A DNA stretch of 64,000 nt, taken from contig JAPYMA010000351.1 of NCBI GenBank assembly GCA_035041965.1, positions 1 to 64,000 on the forward strand. Reading direction: 5' to 3'. Shown here one piece after another: positions 47,801 through 59,791 of the stretch. Position 1 is the first letter of the stretch, and each line of letters starts with the position of its first letter. Below the pieces are notes generated by a model. That model made no database searches and was not told the origin of the DNA. It saw only the letters and a program-made list of their open reading frames with translations. The translations under genes were made by a program, and so were the position numbers. The DNA is from Anisakis pegreffii. Taxonomy: Eukaryota > Nematoda > Chromadorea > Rhabditida > Anisakidae.

Positions 47801-48443
47801 GAGTGTTGTGCGGGACTGTAAGAAATCGGGGACGGGGAGAATCGGGGATATTCCGGGACGGGGACAATCCAAAAAAATAGTCGCGGGTCGAAAACGTTCG
47901 GGGACGGAGCTAGAGTCAGCAGGGCCTTGAAAACATCATTTCTGATGAGAAAGCATTGAAATAAGTCATCTTTAATTAATCTTGGGAAGGAATTAACAAA
48001 CGGATCCATGATTCGTCCATGCGTTCGTAACATTAATACGTTCTATAATTAATAGGCATGCGTGACAACGATCAATACGTTCGATAACAGCCAACACGTT
48101 CGGAAGTAGAGGAGAAAACGGAAAAAACTTGGGTAAAAACAGATGAGAAGAAAGAAAAATTCGTTGCAGCGCCACTCAAGTCGTTGACAATCATGTAATT
48201 GTATGAGTTGAAACACGATGGTAGTGGGGCCCTGAAAGCAAACATGCGAACAATGATTGATTATTCAATTTCGAATCGCTCGCAAGGGCGCGGTAGATTT
48301 GAATCTAATTTTTTAGGAGCGCCAACAATGCTGGGGAAGTCGGGGACAGGGACAGTCTACAAAAATGGCCGCGACTCCAAAAAAGTCGGGGCGTAGATTT
48401 GGGGACGGAAATCATGAATTCGGGAACTCCTCGCACAGCACTA
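47801..48443. mobile_element. G-rich element with inverted ends
   Basis: The left end gagtgttgtgcgggactgt resembles the reverse complement of the right end, tagtgctgtgcgaggagtt. Just inside each end are runs of cggggacggggac (47830-47905; 48335-48410) on the same strand, with shared words such as tcgcg and aaaaaagtcg. The AGTG-type ends suggest an hAT-like non-autonomous element. I found no target duplication, so limits are approximate. Confidence 0.5.
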
Positions 48444-48962
48444 CTCTGACATATAAATATCACTGGCCCATGTGTTTCCCCAGTTGATGTTAATGTCATC
48501 AATTGTTTGAACATCTGTTGTTCTTGTTGAATGCCATGCTCGATCTCACCGCCGTGGTAACCGTATCAAAGGAAAATGCTTTTGATAGCATTACTCGGTG
48601 TTTCACTGCAACACATTAGCTTTGTCCACTTGATCAGTGTGGCGATCCAATGCGGATGATGATAGACCGCGAATGTAGGCGTAAGAAAACAGGAATAGTC
48701 ATTTCATGCTATTCCCAAAAGTGATACATTATATTGCGCAATCAGGTGAAATTTATGCAGAGTTTAAGCGAATCCATTCTGAGATTCTTTTAAATGTCTT
48801 TCTTACGAATTCTCGTGACTATTCAAACAGGTCAATTCATATGGATGTTTCCTTCACGTGACAGACTAATGAATTTTCATCCAAGTAATCACTTTGATGG
48901 GAGCAAATGTTTCGACTCATACGTGAGCGATCTCAGTGCTTGAAAAAAAATTTTTTTTTCAG
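48444..48962 (+). promoter_or_regulatory. Upstream region of G6
   Basis: A tataaat word at 48453 is the only TATA-like site before the leader, 510 bp away. The last 20 bp before the ATG are almost all T and end tttttcag. No gene is seen here. Confidence 0.2.
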
Positions 48963-51900
48963 ATGCGGTCCACTGCAACCGTCATCTTCATTCTGCAGTT
49001 CAGTTGCGCACTTGTTTTTGCAGCTTTTCAGGAATCTGGTAATCTCTTCCATTCCATTGTCATTACTAACTGAGATTAAGAAGCCGTGATCGGTTCACTT
49101 GCCTTCAATTTTTCGGGCATTTGAGTGGAATCGAAACCAATCGTCATCCAATAAATCATTAAATCATTTGTTCTTTTTCTCGAAACTCTAACGCACTTTT
49201 AAAAATGATCACTTTCTTCAGATGATGTTTTCGTACCTTCGTAAAAGTTTCTTCCAAAATTGCAGTAAAAAGTAATTTACATAATCTGAGTCATAATTCA
49301 GATTGCGAACTTTAATTGCAGGCTCAGAGACAAGTAATACATGGGATGATTCTGGAGGTCGTAGAGGTATCAGGTCGTTCAGCGAGGACACTCCGGAATT
49401 ACGTATGATATAGTCACTGCTTCTTGTGCTTCCAACAGATCGTGTTAATTTCGAGGGTAAATTGAAATGGAAAAGTTGCACCCATATGCTGTGCCCCTTA
49501 ATCCTGTACATTTATAGAAATCCTTTCGAATTCGATTCCAGTAACTTCTGCGAATCGCAGTCCTCTGATTTAAACTTACTATCATTCGTCATATTCGCTC
49601 GTTCCCAATTCTTGGTGTAACAGATATTTGTTTGCGTTATTTAAAAATTGTGATTGACAGTGGTTCCGTTGTCACGGACTCTTTTTTTATATGAAACCTT
49701 CAGGGATAGACGCCTTTTCTGATGACTCGAGCTGGTACAGAAATCGAGGATCAAGTTCTAGTCGAAGATTCAGCATCAGTGATGACGGTGGATTAGGTAT
49801 ACGATGACTTCCCTCCATGCAATGTTTTAACGTCATAGTATTTGTAAGGATCGTATTCTATTTCACTGATTAACACCTTTGGACTCATGAAAATATCCTG
49901 TTTAAAATCATTACAAGATCGTTTGAGAATTACTTACCTTAAAAGCTTGCAGTATTCAAGTGTTTTGATCAATCAGGCGTTTTCAGGCTCACTGCCATTC
50001 GGTGGTAATGGTATTGGTAAGAAACATATTCTTTTTCATTCATCAATATCTTTGTATTCTTAAAAACATATTGTTTGAAATCATCATGGAACTGTTAGAA
50101 TCACCTCTAAAGCCTGCAAAGTCCAAATATGTTGTTGATTGCTGTTTTTTCAGGCTCAATATTATCTGGTGGCAATGGTAATGGTAAGAAACTTATTATT
50201 TTTTATTCAGTGATAGATTCAATGCTCTAATCATTCAAAAGCCAAAACTCCTAGTTCAATCAGCTGTCATGTACTTCTGAATCAGCATTTAGTCAGTTGC
50301 GGGTTTGAGACCACCATTTCATCATCTGAAAAACTCTATCATGTACACATTCATAACATAGTACAATGTTATCACATTCTGTGCAGCCTATAAATATTTG
50401 CAATTCTGTACGTGGCCTGCTTGTCGCATTTGTATGGTAGGAGTTTTCTTGACAACATTATAGAGTGAGATCTTGATGCGAAGATCGTGTGTGTCTTGAC
50501 CGAAACTCATTTCGTGTTCATAACTTCCTTTTCATGTTCAAAGATCTTTTGTGCAAACCTTCGTATGCGTTCAAATTTTTGTCACATTGTAATTGCTGAA
50601 CGAAATCAGCGTTTTTGGTTTTCATATGCTGAATCTATACACATTTCTCGAAATATCCAAATGTTTCTTGCACTGACAAGTATCATAAACTATCCATGAA
50701 CTGATGAAGTCGCATTTCATGTGCCATTGAGAGCTCTCCGGCAATTTTCACAGTGATCAAAGCATACGTTGAATAAAAAACCAACTCAGCTAATAAGCTA
50801 AACTCCATTGCAAAAGCTAGACTGGATTATAAGTTAACCAGTATTGATTTTGTGATATTCTAGTTCCAGTATTGAGTAGTAAATATTCTAGGTATCTTTG
50901 ATGAACGTGTGGTTTTTGAGGGGCTTACAGTTCAGGAAAATAAGGAACCGTCAGCTGTGTTCTGAATGCTAGTAAAGACTTTAGGCAGAGAACAGAATCC
51001 ATTTCCAATGGCAGACATGAGCTGAAATATGAAAATCGCAGCAAATATTTGAGGATTTCTGAGTCAACCTAACAAATCGCTAAATGTGAGTTTTTATGCA
51101 AACCAATTTCAGCTCCACCACTACCACCACCGCCACCACCCTCTGGATTCGGATCGAACGGATATCCACCCGGCTATTCAAATGGATATCCTAATGGATA
51201 TCCACCCGGCTATTCAAATGGATATCCTAACGGATATCCATCCGGCTATTCAAATGGATATCCTAACGGATATCGAAACGACAATCCAAACGGGTATCCA
51301 CCACGTAGGTGTTTCATCATCAGCTAGCTTTCTTATATCTTCAGCACATTTCGATGCCGATCAAAAAGGTTTTTTTCGAAGACAACAGCGGTTCTGCAGT
51401 ATATGCAGAAACTGTAAGCGAAAGAATCAGTGATGGGCATGCCGCTGTTAAAAATTAGCTTCGTTGATTGCTGATACGCTAAAAAAATATTTTTGTTGTG
51501 CTAAAAATAATCCCTTGGCAGCGACGTTGTCGAATACCCAACAAAACTTTCTTGCTAACAATACCGCTAATCAGAAAAAACAGCAGCAATTTTTGCTAAA
51601 ATGGTATTTAGTAAAAGCAATCTCCGCTAAGCGCTAATTTCAAATGCTGCCTCAAGATTTGCAATCGCTGATTTGTTCCCAAAAAACTCATTACACCATT
51701 AACTGGTCAAAAATCTTCTGTTTGATCACTAAATGACAAAAATCCTTTCAGCAGTAAACACCAGCAAGCAATAAAAACATAGTTCAGCGGCAAGAAAATA
51801 GTCAAGAAATGGTAGCAACCCAAATCATCTACGCGTTATCTTTCAAAAAAATTCCGCACGCTGAGCATTTCGTCTGAGAATGTGCAACATGACTATAATT

Positions 51901-54900
51901 TGACCTGTATCTAATTATCTATTAATGTCATTATGACAGCGTGTAGAATATGTCTCTCCGATTGTAGCGTTTGACACTCATCAGAGCAGCTTCGCAATAT
52001 GTACACTGATCAAATGATTGCAAACTCAACACAACCATTCCGTGGAGGCTGAAAGTTCTTTACCCTGTTCAAGGGTGGAACACGCAACCAGTAATTGATA
52101 CGTCGTGGGTTCAAATCCCACTCGTACGGAAAAGTTTTCTTTGAAATCGAGTGGTTTACCATATCACTGATGTTGCCAAGTCTGAGCCAAACTATGGTTT
52201 GGTTTGTATCTAATTATCTACTCGTGTCATCATGATCGCGCACAGAATGTGTCGCTCTGATTGAAATGTTTGACACTTACCAGATCACTTTTGTATCATG
52301 TGCGCTGATGAAATGATTGCAACATCAACACAACCACTCCGTGGAGGCTGAAAGGTCTCTACGCTAGTTCAAGGGTAGAGCACCCAACCGGTAACTGTAA
52401 CACTGCACAGAAAATTTTTGTTTTAAACCGAGTGGTTTATCAATGTCACTAATGTTACCGACCGTGAGCCAGACTATGATTTGGCTGGTATCTAATCATC
52501 TACTCGTGTCATTATGATCGCGTACAGAATATGTCGCACTGATTGTAACGTTTCACACTCATCAGATCAGTTTCGTATTATGTGCACTGATGAAATGATT
52601 GCAAACTCAACACAACCATTCCGTGGAGGCTTAAAGGTCTCAATTCTTTTCAAGGTTATAGCACCTAGCCAGTAATTGGTACGTCGTGGGTTCGAATCCC
52701 ACTTGCGGGAAACGTTTTGCTTGAAATCGATTGGTTTACACATATCACTGATGTTACCAAGCCTGAGCCAGACTATGGTTTGGCTTGCATCTAATTATCT
52801 ATTCGTGTCATTATGATCGCGTACACAATATGTCGTTCTGATTGTAACATTTGACATTCATCAGATCAGTTTCGCATCATGTGCACTGATGAAATGATTG
52901 CATACTGAACACAACCATTTCGCAGAGGCTTAAAGGTCTCTACACCACTTCAATGGTGGAGCACCCAACCGGTAATTGTAACACTGCGGAGAAAATTTTT
53001 GTTTGAAAGCGAGTGGTTTACCAATGTCACTAATGTTACCGACCGTGAGCCAGAGTATGATTTGGCTGGTATCTAATCATCTACTCGTGTCACTATGATC
53101 GCGTACAAAACATGTCGTTCTGACTGAAACGTTTGACACTCATCAGATCAGTTTTCCATCATGTGCACTGATGAAATGATTGCAAACTCAACACAACCAT
53201 TCCGTGGAGGCTGAAACGTCTATGCGTGAGCACAGGATGTGTAGCATCCAACCGGTACTCGGTACATCGCGAGGAGTCCACACCAGCATGATTGATACTG
53301 AATAACAGTCACAATAGTGTATAGGCTCAAACTTACTCCAATCGCTGACATGCCCACCAAACTGTATTTCAGAGTTTTTTTAGGCCAAGCTGTACGTTCA
53401 ACTAGGCCCTCAGCTATGCGATGACTACGGTAGGATTCAGCTCCCTTCCCCTCTCCCCCCTAAAAAATTTCAATCAGTCCTGCCTAAAATTTTCCAGCTT
53501 GTAATATTTTAAACTGTCGATTATACTGCGCCACATCACCATTCACTATGGAATTTTCATTAACACAGGATTTACAAGTAGTGTAAGTGAGCGTTTTGAG
53601 GTATGAGCGTTTTTTTTTATTACAATCCACCAGCCTAGGAGAGATCTTCAGATATGGCTGAGTGTTCTTATGGTCCTCAAAAGTGAAATCCTGACTTTCT
53701 CATCTTCCATTCGTTGCCGTTCATTTTCGAAGTTAGTCTCAGGCACCCAAAAATATTTGATATACCATGTTTGATAACCGCTTCTAGATTATGTTTTCAG
53801 CAGGGCCGCCGCCCAATCCACGGAATCGCTATCGTAAGTTGCTTGATCGTACTCATTAGAAATATAAAATACTTGTAATAGCGCTGCCCTACCAAGTTCA
53901 ATTCACTTCCTTTCACTTTAATGCTAGCCGTTATGTTCAGTCGATCAGAAATTTTCTGAACTATGGCTTTCTGCAATACTTTGTAAATTCTGATTCCAAA
54001 AAGTACGCCATCTTCGTGTTGCATGCTGCTTAATCATAGGTTTCAGAAACGTTACATCCCAGCTGAAATGTTACTTCATCAAAATCCATTCGCTATCGTG
54101 TACCTTTAAAATATCTGCTATCACAGGAGCTTCGAAATTTTTGGAATATGTTGTATATCCGTGTAAGAATGTTAATTTCAGAGGATCCACCGTATCCACC
54201 ACCTTATCCACCGCCGTATCCACCACAGTACCCACCACAGTATCCGCCACCGTATCAAATAGCCGGACGTAAGTTGTTCATTCTTACTCTCAAGAAACCT
54301 GATATCCAGCAAAAGTGTTGCTCCCTCAACTTTGAAACATTGTTGCTTATCTTTAAAACATTCAGTTGTTCAGGAATCTTTGGAATATTTTCAAATTTGG
54401 ATTTCAGCCCCACCAACAACAACACCAACGACGACAACAACAACAACAAAAGCACCCACAACAAAAGCACCTCGTAAGTTATTTGATCATGCGCATTCAT
54501 GTTGACTGCTTGTACACAAGCCGTCATTTCGATTCACGCGAGATGCAGTCAAACAACTATCATCATATGTGTAAACAAGTCGTCATGAATATGCACAAAC
54601 GTTCTCATGAGCTCCGAAAGAGAACGCGAATTATCCATCCGATCTCAATTTGATGGCAAACATGAGCTTATCACAACTGCAAATTGTAACGTGCCATTCG
54701 GTGAGTTCGATGGAATTCCCGCACGTGAATTCAACGAATGAGCGAACATTTCGCACCTATTCTTGTGAATGAAACTTTTCAGCATAACCAAACATCCTCG
54801 AAGTTGGGAATCATTTTTTGCAAAAAATTGGTCGGGTTCGGTCATTTTCCCAAATTTATACGGCAAGCTGAAGATTCGATTAATTTATTAACACTGACAT

Positions 54901-57675
54901 AGAAATGCAAAATTCTCGTTCTCATTGCTGTTTCTCTTACTGCAAATACTTACTAGGAAACCTCACGAACTTACCCCCGCCTTTCGGAATGAGACCTATA
55001 TCATTTTGTAGGGCTCATGTAGCTGATCACGGATATGCATGAAATTTTTGCAGCGGACAAGGGGACACGAGTTATGGCGCGAAATAGGTTTTCAGTGTAT
55101 TGAAGTGGGTTTCTAAATTTCATTCCGGCATCGGCGGCTTGGCCCGGCGGGTAGTGCGCCTGCCTCAAGTGCAAGCGCCCGGTGGTTCGATTTGTCACTC
55201 CATACTTATTTAGTTTAATAGATCTCACCAATGACTCAAAAATTTTTGAAAAATTAACTCGGATCCGGCTGCGCTTCTGCACTTCTCAAATTTTGAATCC
55301 AGCTCCAGCTCTGGCTCCATGTTTTTTAAAAAATTCGTGCTCAGCTTCGGCTGCAACTGCGGAATTCTAAAATTTTAGCTCCAGTTTTAGCTCCGGATGC
55401 ACATTATTAAAATTGTGGTTCCGGCTTTAACTGCGCATTTTTGAAATTTCGACTCCGATTCCAGCATAAGATCTGAATTTTTTGAATGTTGACTACAGTT
55501 CGCCTTTTCGAATTCTGGCTGTGAGTCCAGATCCAGCCACAGTATTTGTTCTCATTTTTCTTGGTAAAATTGGCACATATAATAGTGTCAAATATATTCC
55601 GATTATAACAATTGGGATTAGACAAACAACTGTGTTGACTGACATTAGATTATTTGGAGGATCGCATTGTTGAAGTTTTGATGGCTATGTGAAACCTTTC
55701 ATATGGTTTGGAGCTGATTTGCGTCGGGATCGCATAAAAGGAAGTTTCCAAAAAGAGGCATAGAGAGATCCTTCTCCCCATCCCTTGTTCCATTCGCATC
55801 CGATTGTGAAGTAATATTTGGTAAACGGGATGAATTTCTAGCACTTCTAGCAGAAAAGCGTAAAAGTAACGAAAAAGTCGCACTTTCGAGTGGATATGTG
55901 GAAATTGTCGGCGAAAATTGCTTTAACTAGAAAATTGAGGATAAAAAATCGTTCATTTGAAAAGTATCACCGAAAGGTTCTTTTACCGAGAGAATGTAAT
56001 TCAACGTGTTGATGAGAAAATAAGGCAAACTAAAAAGGCAAAAAGGGTAATTGGAAGAGGTAACTAGAAATGTTCAACTAGTTCTGTTATGCCAAGCTGT
56101 GGATTCATCACTCGGACGTCTCCAAGGGAGCACGATGGATATATTGGCCAGTCGGGTTCACTTTACTGTTGGACCACTTCAGGCATCTTGAATTCATTTT
56201 GATAATTCATCAGTGACGCCACTCCACTAAAATTGTTCCTACCTTTTATGCTTTACTGTGCTGGGATCCATTGTAAAATTGTATCAAAATGAAGTACAAT
56301 GCGATAAGGTGCAAGAAAGTTTTTAAAGTCAGCGAACAGTACGGTAGCACCGCATAGGTTTCATGAGGTAGAGAACGGTACCTGAAATCATCAGAAAAAT
56401 GCTTTCTGCGCTTCGCGAACTCCACTGTTGCAGTTCGCAGATGATTGTGACTCACAGGTCAATTATGCGCACTTTCTTCGAAATTGACCAGCTGCCTTAT
56501 GCGCTTGGCTGATTCATGTTTATTTTTTGCACGTTCAGAGGAAGTTTGGACTCAATCGGGTCATTGTTCATATTCCTTCTAAGGGTTGACCAGGCTTTTT
56601 GAAATGGCATTTCGCGCGGAAAAATATCTCAAGTACAGTGGTCCGACTTCTGTGTATGAATGCTGCATCAGTAATTGAAATTGATTGCGGACATGGATAA
56701 ATATAGGGATAGAAGTGTGTTATGTAGTTGTTTTGCTCCGATGGTGAATCTTGAATCTAGAAAGCGACTTATTGTCTCTCGATCAGAGAAATCGGATCGC
56801 AGATGTTTGTTGCGCTCTCAGATGATAGCTGGGGAGGCCACGACCAAAATTCAGCATCAGCAAAAGCCGTCAGTCGATCGAGTTCAAATTTTGGCTAACA
56901 ATAAACACACGTGCAACTATGATTTATAAGCACACCAAGTCCATGATGTCAACGCATTAAATGGCAGATGTGCTCTTGCGCTGATTCTCCGTGGGTAAGT
57001 GCCACTGCGACGAGTACGCTTTGACAAGTAGCTTATCGAAGGGAATGGCACGAATAAGTTCAAACTTTCAGTGGACCAGATCAGGCGTAGAAAGAAAGCT
57101 TCTAGATGCGGATGGCGAAACTTCATGCGGAGACGTAGGGTGATAAGGAGGTCGGTGAATTACAGAGTTACAGTACCCTTTTTGTGAGAAAATAATAGTC
57201 ATCGAAAAAGTCGTTACAGCGCCATCACTGACATTCATCAGCGCTTTATTGACAACTCAGCAGATAACTTCCCATTGCCACGGCGTACATTTGTTCTTGT
57301 TGATCTGTTGTATTGCAGCAGCACTGCCGCTTTGGATCTAATTTATTATTTATCAGCTGAAATTTTTGATGGGAAACAAATAATGTCGTCGCTACATTAA
57401 AAACTTTGCAAGCATTCGCTGACGTTTACTTTCACTGGTAATCTTGAACAAGGGCATTTGAAATGCATTTACTTATTTCCTTTTAATAATTCACGCCTCC
57501 CGGCTGAACAGTTTAGAAGTTCAGAGAAAAAGAATTCGAATGGTCAGTTAAGAATTGAAATAATGCACACTTGCATGATTGATTTTATTTAGACTTATAC
57601 TGATATATTGCAGGGGGTGGGGGTGGGGGTGCGGATGCGGGTTTTGATCTTCCTGATTTTATCGTTGTTGGTTAG
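48963..57675 (+). CDS. G6: secreted Ser/Arg-, Tyr/Pro- and Thr-rich protein
   Basis: The leader 48963-49038 (MRSTATVIFILQFSCALVFA) follows ttttttcag. Exons: 49322-49402, 49704-49796, 49987-50016, 50154-50183, 51113-51304, 53801-53833, 54182-54268, 54408-54473, terminal 57614-57675. All are phase 1; the sum is 750 nt, 249 residues. Exon 2 is homologous to G4 exon 2. Exon 3 is Ser/Arg-rich (RFSISDDGG). Exons 4 and 5 are 30-nt duplicates (GSLPFGGNGI, GSILSGGNGN). Exon 6 carries PPPPPP then SNGYPNGYPPG repeats. Exon 8 repeats PPYPP. Exon 9 is a Thr run. The last exon encodes GGGGGADAGFDLPDFIVVG-stop. The last join spans 3.1 kb and is the least certain. Disordered Tyr/Pro-rich chains of this sort occur in matrix and adhesive proteins; the role here is inferred. 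Confidence 0.65.
51429..51680. mobile_element. Possible decayed MITE in G6 intron
   Basis: It starts cagtgatgggcatgccgctg, a CAGTGATGGGCA start of hAT type, followed by repeated gctaa, agcagc and cgctaa words. The right end is not clear. Similar word use occurs at 11960-12310. Confidence 0.35.
51890..53300 (+). repeat. Tandem array of tRNA-like units with two-unit periodicity, inside a G6 intron
   Basis: Five tRNA-like parts begin at 52041, 52340, 52622, 52921 and 53203 (tggaggctgaaaggtct-like starts), separated by conserved spacers (gtcattatgatcgcgtac, gatgaaatgattgcaaact). Steps are 299, 282, 299 and 282 bp, so the period is 581 bp in pairs. Units 1 and 3 contain a B-box-like ggttcaaatcccact / ggttcgaatcccact; units 2 and 4 lack it and read aacactgc instead. 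The region gttcaagggtagagca resembles an A box, and ccaaccggtaattgg could form an anticodon arm with GGT (Thr) but with C before the anticodon. These are tRNA-derived, not functional tRNAs, as the acceptor stem is not evident. Confidence 0.8.
54958..55205 (+). repeat. SINE-like dispersed repeat with tRNA-like part (copy 2)
   Basis: Matches 2475-2725 in reverse. It starts near cctcacgaacttacc and ends in cggcggcttggcccggcggg...ggtggttcgattt, a tRNA-like stretch with a B-box-like word. It sits in the last G6 intron. Confidence 0.65.
55250..55480. repeat. Imperfect repeat of gctccagctccggct / aaatttt words
   Basis: Alternating Ctccagctccggctg-like and aattttaaa-like blocks with a loose period of about 35-45 bp. 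It could be mistaken for a Pro/Ala-coding exon, but the frame is broken. Confidence 0.55.
55481..57613 (+). other. Remainder of the last G6 intron
   Basis: No phase-1 exon found. Short ORFs have no splice borders or motifs. If the terminal exon at 57614 is wrong, the true G6 end should lie here. Confidence 0.3.
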
Positions 57676-59409
57676 AGGATCGATCGACCGTGGAGGTATA
57701 CAATCTTGTGATATCAATCCAATTATGTTGCTGCGAGTAATATGGCTTGCAATTAATGACAAATTAATGCGAAGATGCAAATGAGCAATACTTTGGTATT
57801 CGTGTTCTGTTACGGATCTTTGCAAGTAGTTTAGTACGAAGACTATTTGTGTCCTAAACTCTCCATTTTCAATATTGTACCAGTCAAATAGCGGTGACGG
57901 ATGAATGTACTGAACGATTCATTTTCGATATTTTCAGACAATAACTATTGGATCGGAAATGGAATCGATTTGTGAAATATTTGAAGATTTTAATTATTGA
58001 GCAATAAATGATTCGAAGACTTGTGGAGTCGATAATTATTTTGCACAACACACCAATTAATGCAAATATATTCTAATGATGCAAAAAAATTAAGACCACC
58101 GCAGAATTTCTTCGCATCGAGCAAATATAAACTGTTTTATCCAAGCGAGAGTGTTTTTCTGTGCTATTCAATCTCGCGGACTGTTTCGTTGAAATGTTGG
58201 AAAAAAGCTTAAATAATTCATGCGGTCATATGAACAACAAAATTGCTGCAATTTATAACATAAAGATTGTAAGCTCCAAATTTCAACTGTCAGATACTCA
58301 AGTCGTCCAGCGATAAGAGAAATTTCTTTGATAATTTATTAAACCATAATTGAGTGCTTCCTTCTCATTTTCAAGTCAGCTTAAGATTAAAATATTGTGT
58401 AGTGATGACATCCGAACGAAATTTCAGTTCGTTTAGATTCTGGCCGAATTGGTTTTTCAATATGCCGAAATTCAGTATTCTAACCGTACTTCGAAATTGC
58501 TCGATCGAGATCTGACCGAATTCACGTTTTGAGACTCGGAAATTTGATACTTCGACCAATTTTACAAATTCTCCAGTCAGAATCCGATTCCGGGGATTCC
58601 GATCGAAATTCGTCGGAATTTACATCGACCTTCGGTTGATGATCATCGCTGGTACGCAACGTTCTTCAGAAATTATTCCAGCATTTATTGAACTGTATCA
58701 CTGACTGTTGCATACAACTATTTTCCATTGTTATTTCCAACCATCTCGCTTATCACAACAATACCGACTGATCCTCCCGTGAGTCTCAAGAAGGTGAACT
58801 GAACAGAACTGAACTAACAACCTCTGAATTCAGTCACTCAAATTGGTTAAGAGTATGCTCAGATTAGTCAACGACTCAAACATCAAGCAATTACATTACG
58901 TGATTTGAAAACTACATACATACACCTACATTACCAATCTACTCACGTAGAGAATATACATTTATATTTTCGGTAAATGACAAATTCAATGGAAAAAAAT
59001 AAAAGCATTGAACACAAAATCGTAAATTAATGAAAATTATGCATCAGAAGCAATGAATTCCAAAAATAACGTATTAAAAGCAACGAATTCTTATTCATCT
59101 TTAATCTTCTTGCTCTAATGTAGAAAGGAATAAAAAGCCATTAGAGCAGCAAGTTTAGAGTGTGTGGCAGTGTTCTCGGATGATGTTTTATTCCAGAAAA
59201 GAGATACTGTAATAGCGCATTAATGCGGGTTGTATCGCCTTTCATTGTGTTGAATTTAAATTTGCTTTCATGCTAAAATTTCATCTCCATGATAACAAAC
59301 AAATAGTTGAATTTTTAGACCGGATCACTTTAGAATTGAGCATGAATTTATGTTTTCAATCTGAGTCATTTCACTTCACTCCCAGGTGCTGATGTTATTT
59401 TTCGAGATG
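57676..59409. other. G6-G7 intergenic region
   Basis: No gene seen. AATAAA at 58003-58008 may end G6. About 58380-58630 is a stretch of repeated ccgaat/ttcgaaat/gaaattc words on both strands, probably a decayed repeat. Confidence 0.35.
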
Positions 59410-59416
59410 TATAAAT
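59410..59416 (+). promoter_or_regulatory. Candidate TATA box of G7
   Basis: TATAAAT, 382 bp upstream of the G7 start codon. Confidence 0.35.
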
Positions 59417-59791
59417 AAGTGAAACACGATTAGCACCTTTCATATTGTAGGCTGCTTCAGCACCACTGAAACTTCCCAAAGATTCACAACTTATTCCGTA
59501 ATATCTCTACCTGATTTCCTTATTGATGTCGATTGAAAGAACTCATAACAATCGCAAATTTTATCTGTGCCTTTGTGTGCGTGTTCTTGAAGCATCCGAG
59601 AGCAGAACATCCAGATGCTGGTTTTACATATATATGTATGTGTACTGAAATGCTCACCGAATCAGTCGTCCTCTGACCAATTGCTGGCGTGTCCACGACT
59701 TTACATTTCATCAAACCATACTGATACGGCATGATCCTTCATGAGATTTCTCGAGTTTGGTAAGCCGAGTATATCTCACGTTCAGTTTCAG

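Noticed and set aside
52041..52711. Functional tRNA-Thr genes
   Set aside because: B box and an anticodon-like arm are present in some units, but acceptor stems do not pair and the base before the anticodon is C.
55294..55380. Pro/Ala exon after a tgaatccag acceptor
   Set aside because: The frame stops soon, no phase-1 donor exists, and the region is an imperfect non-coding repeat.
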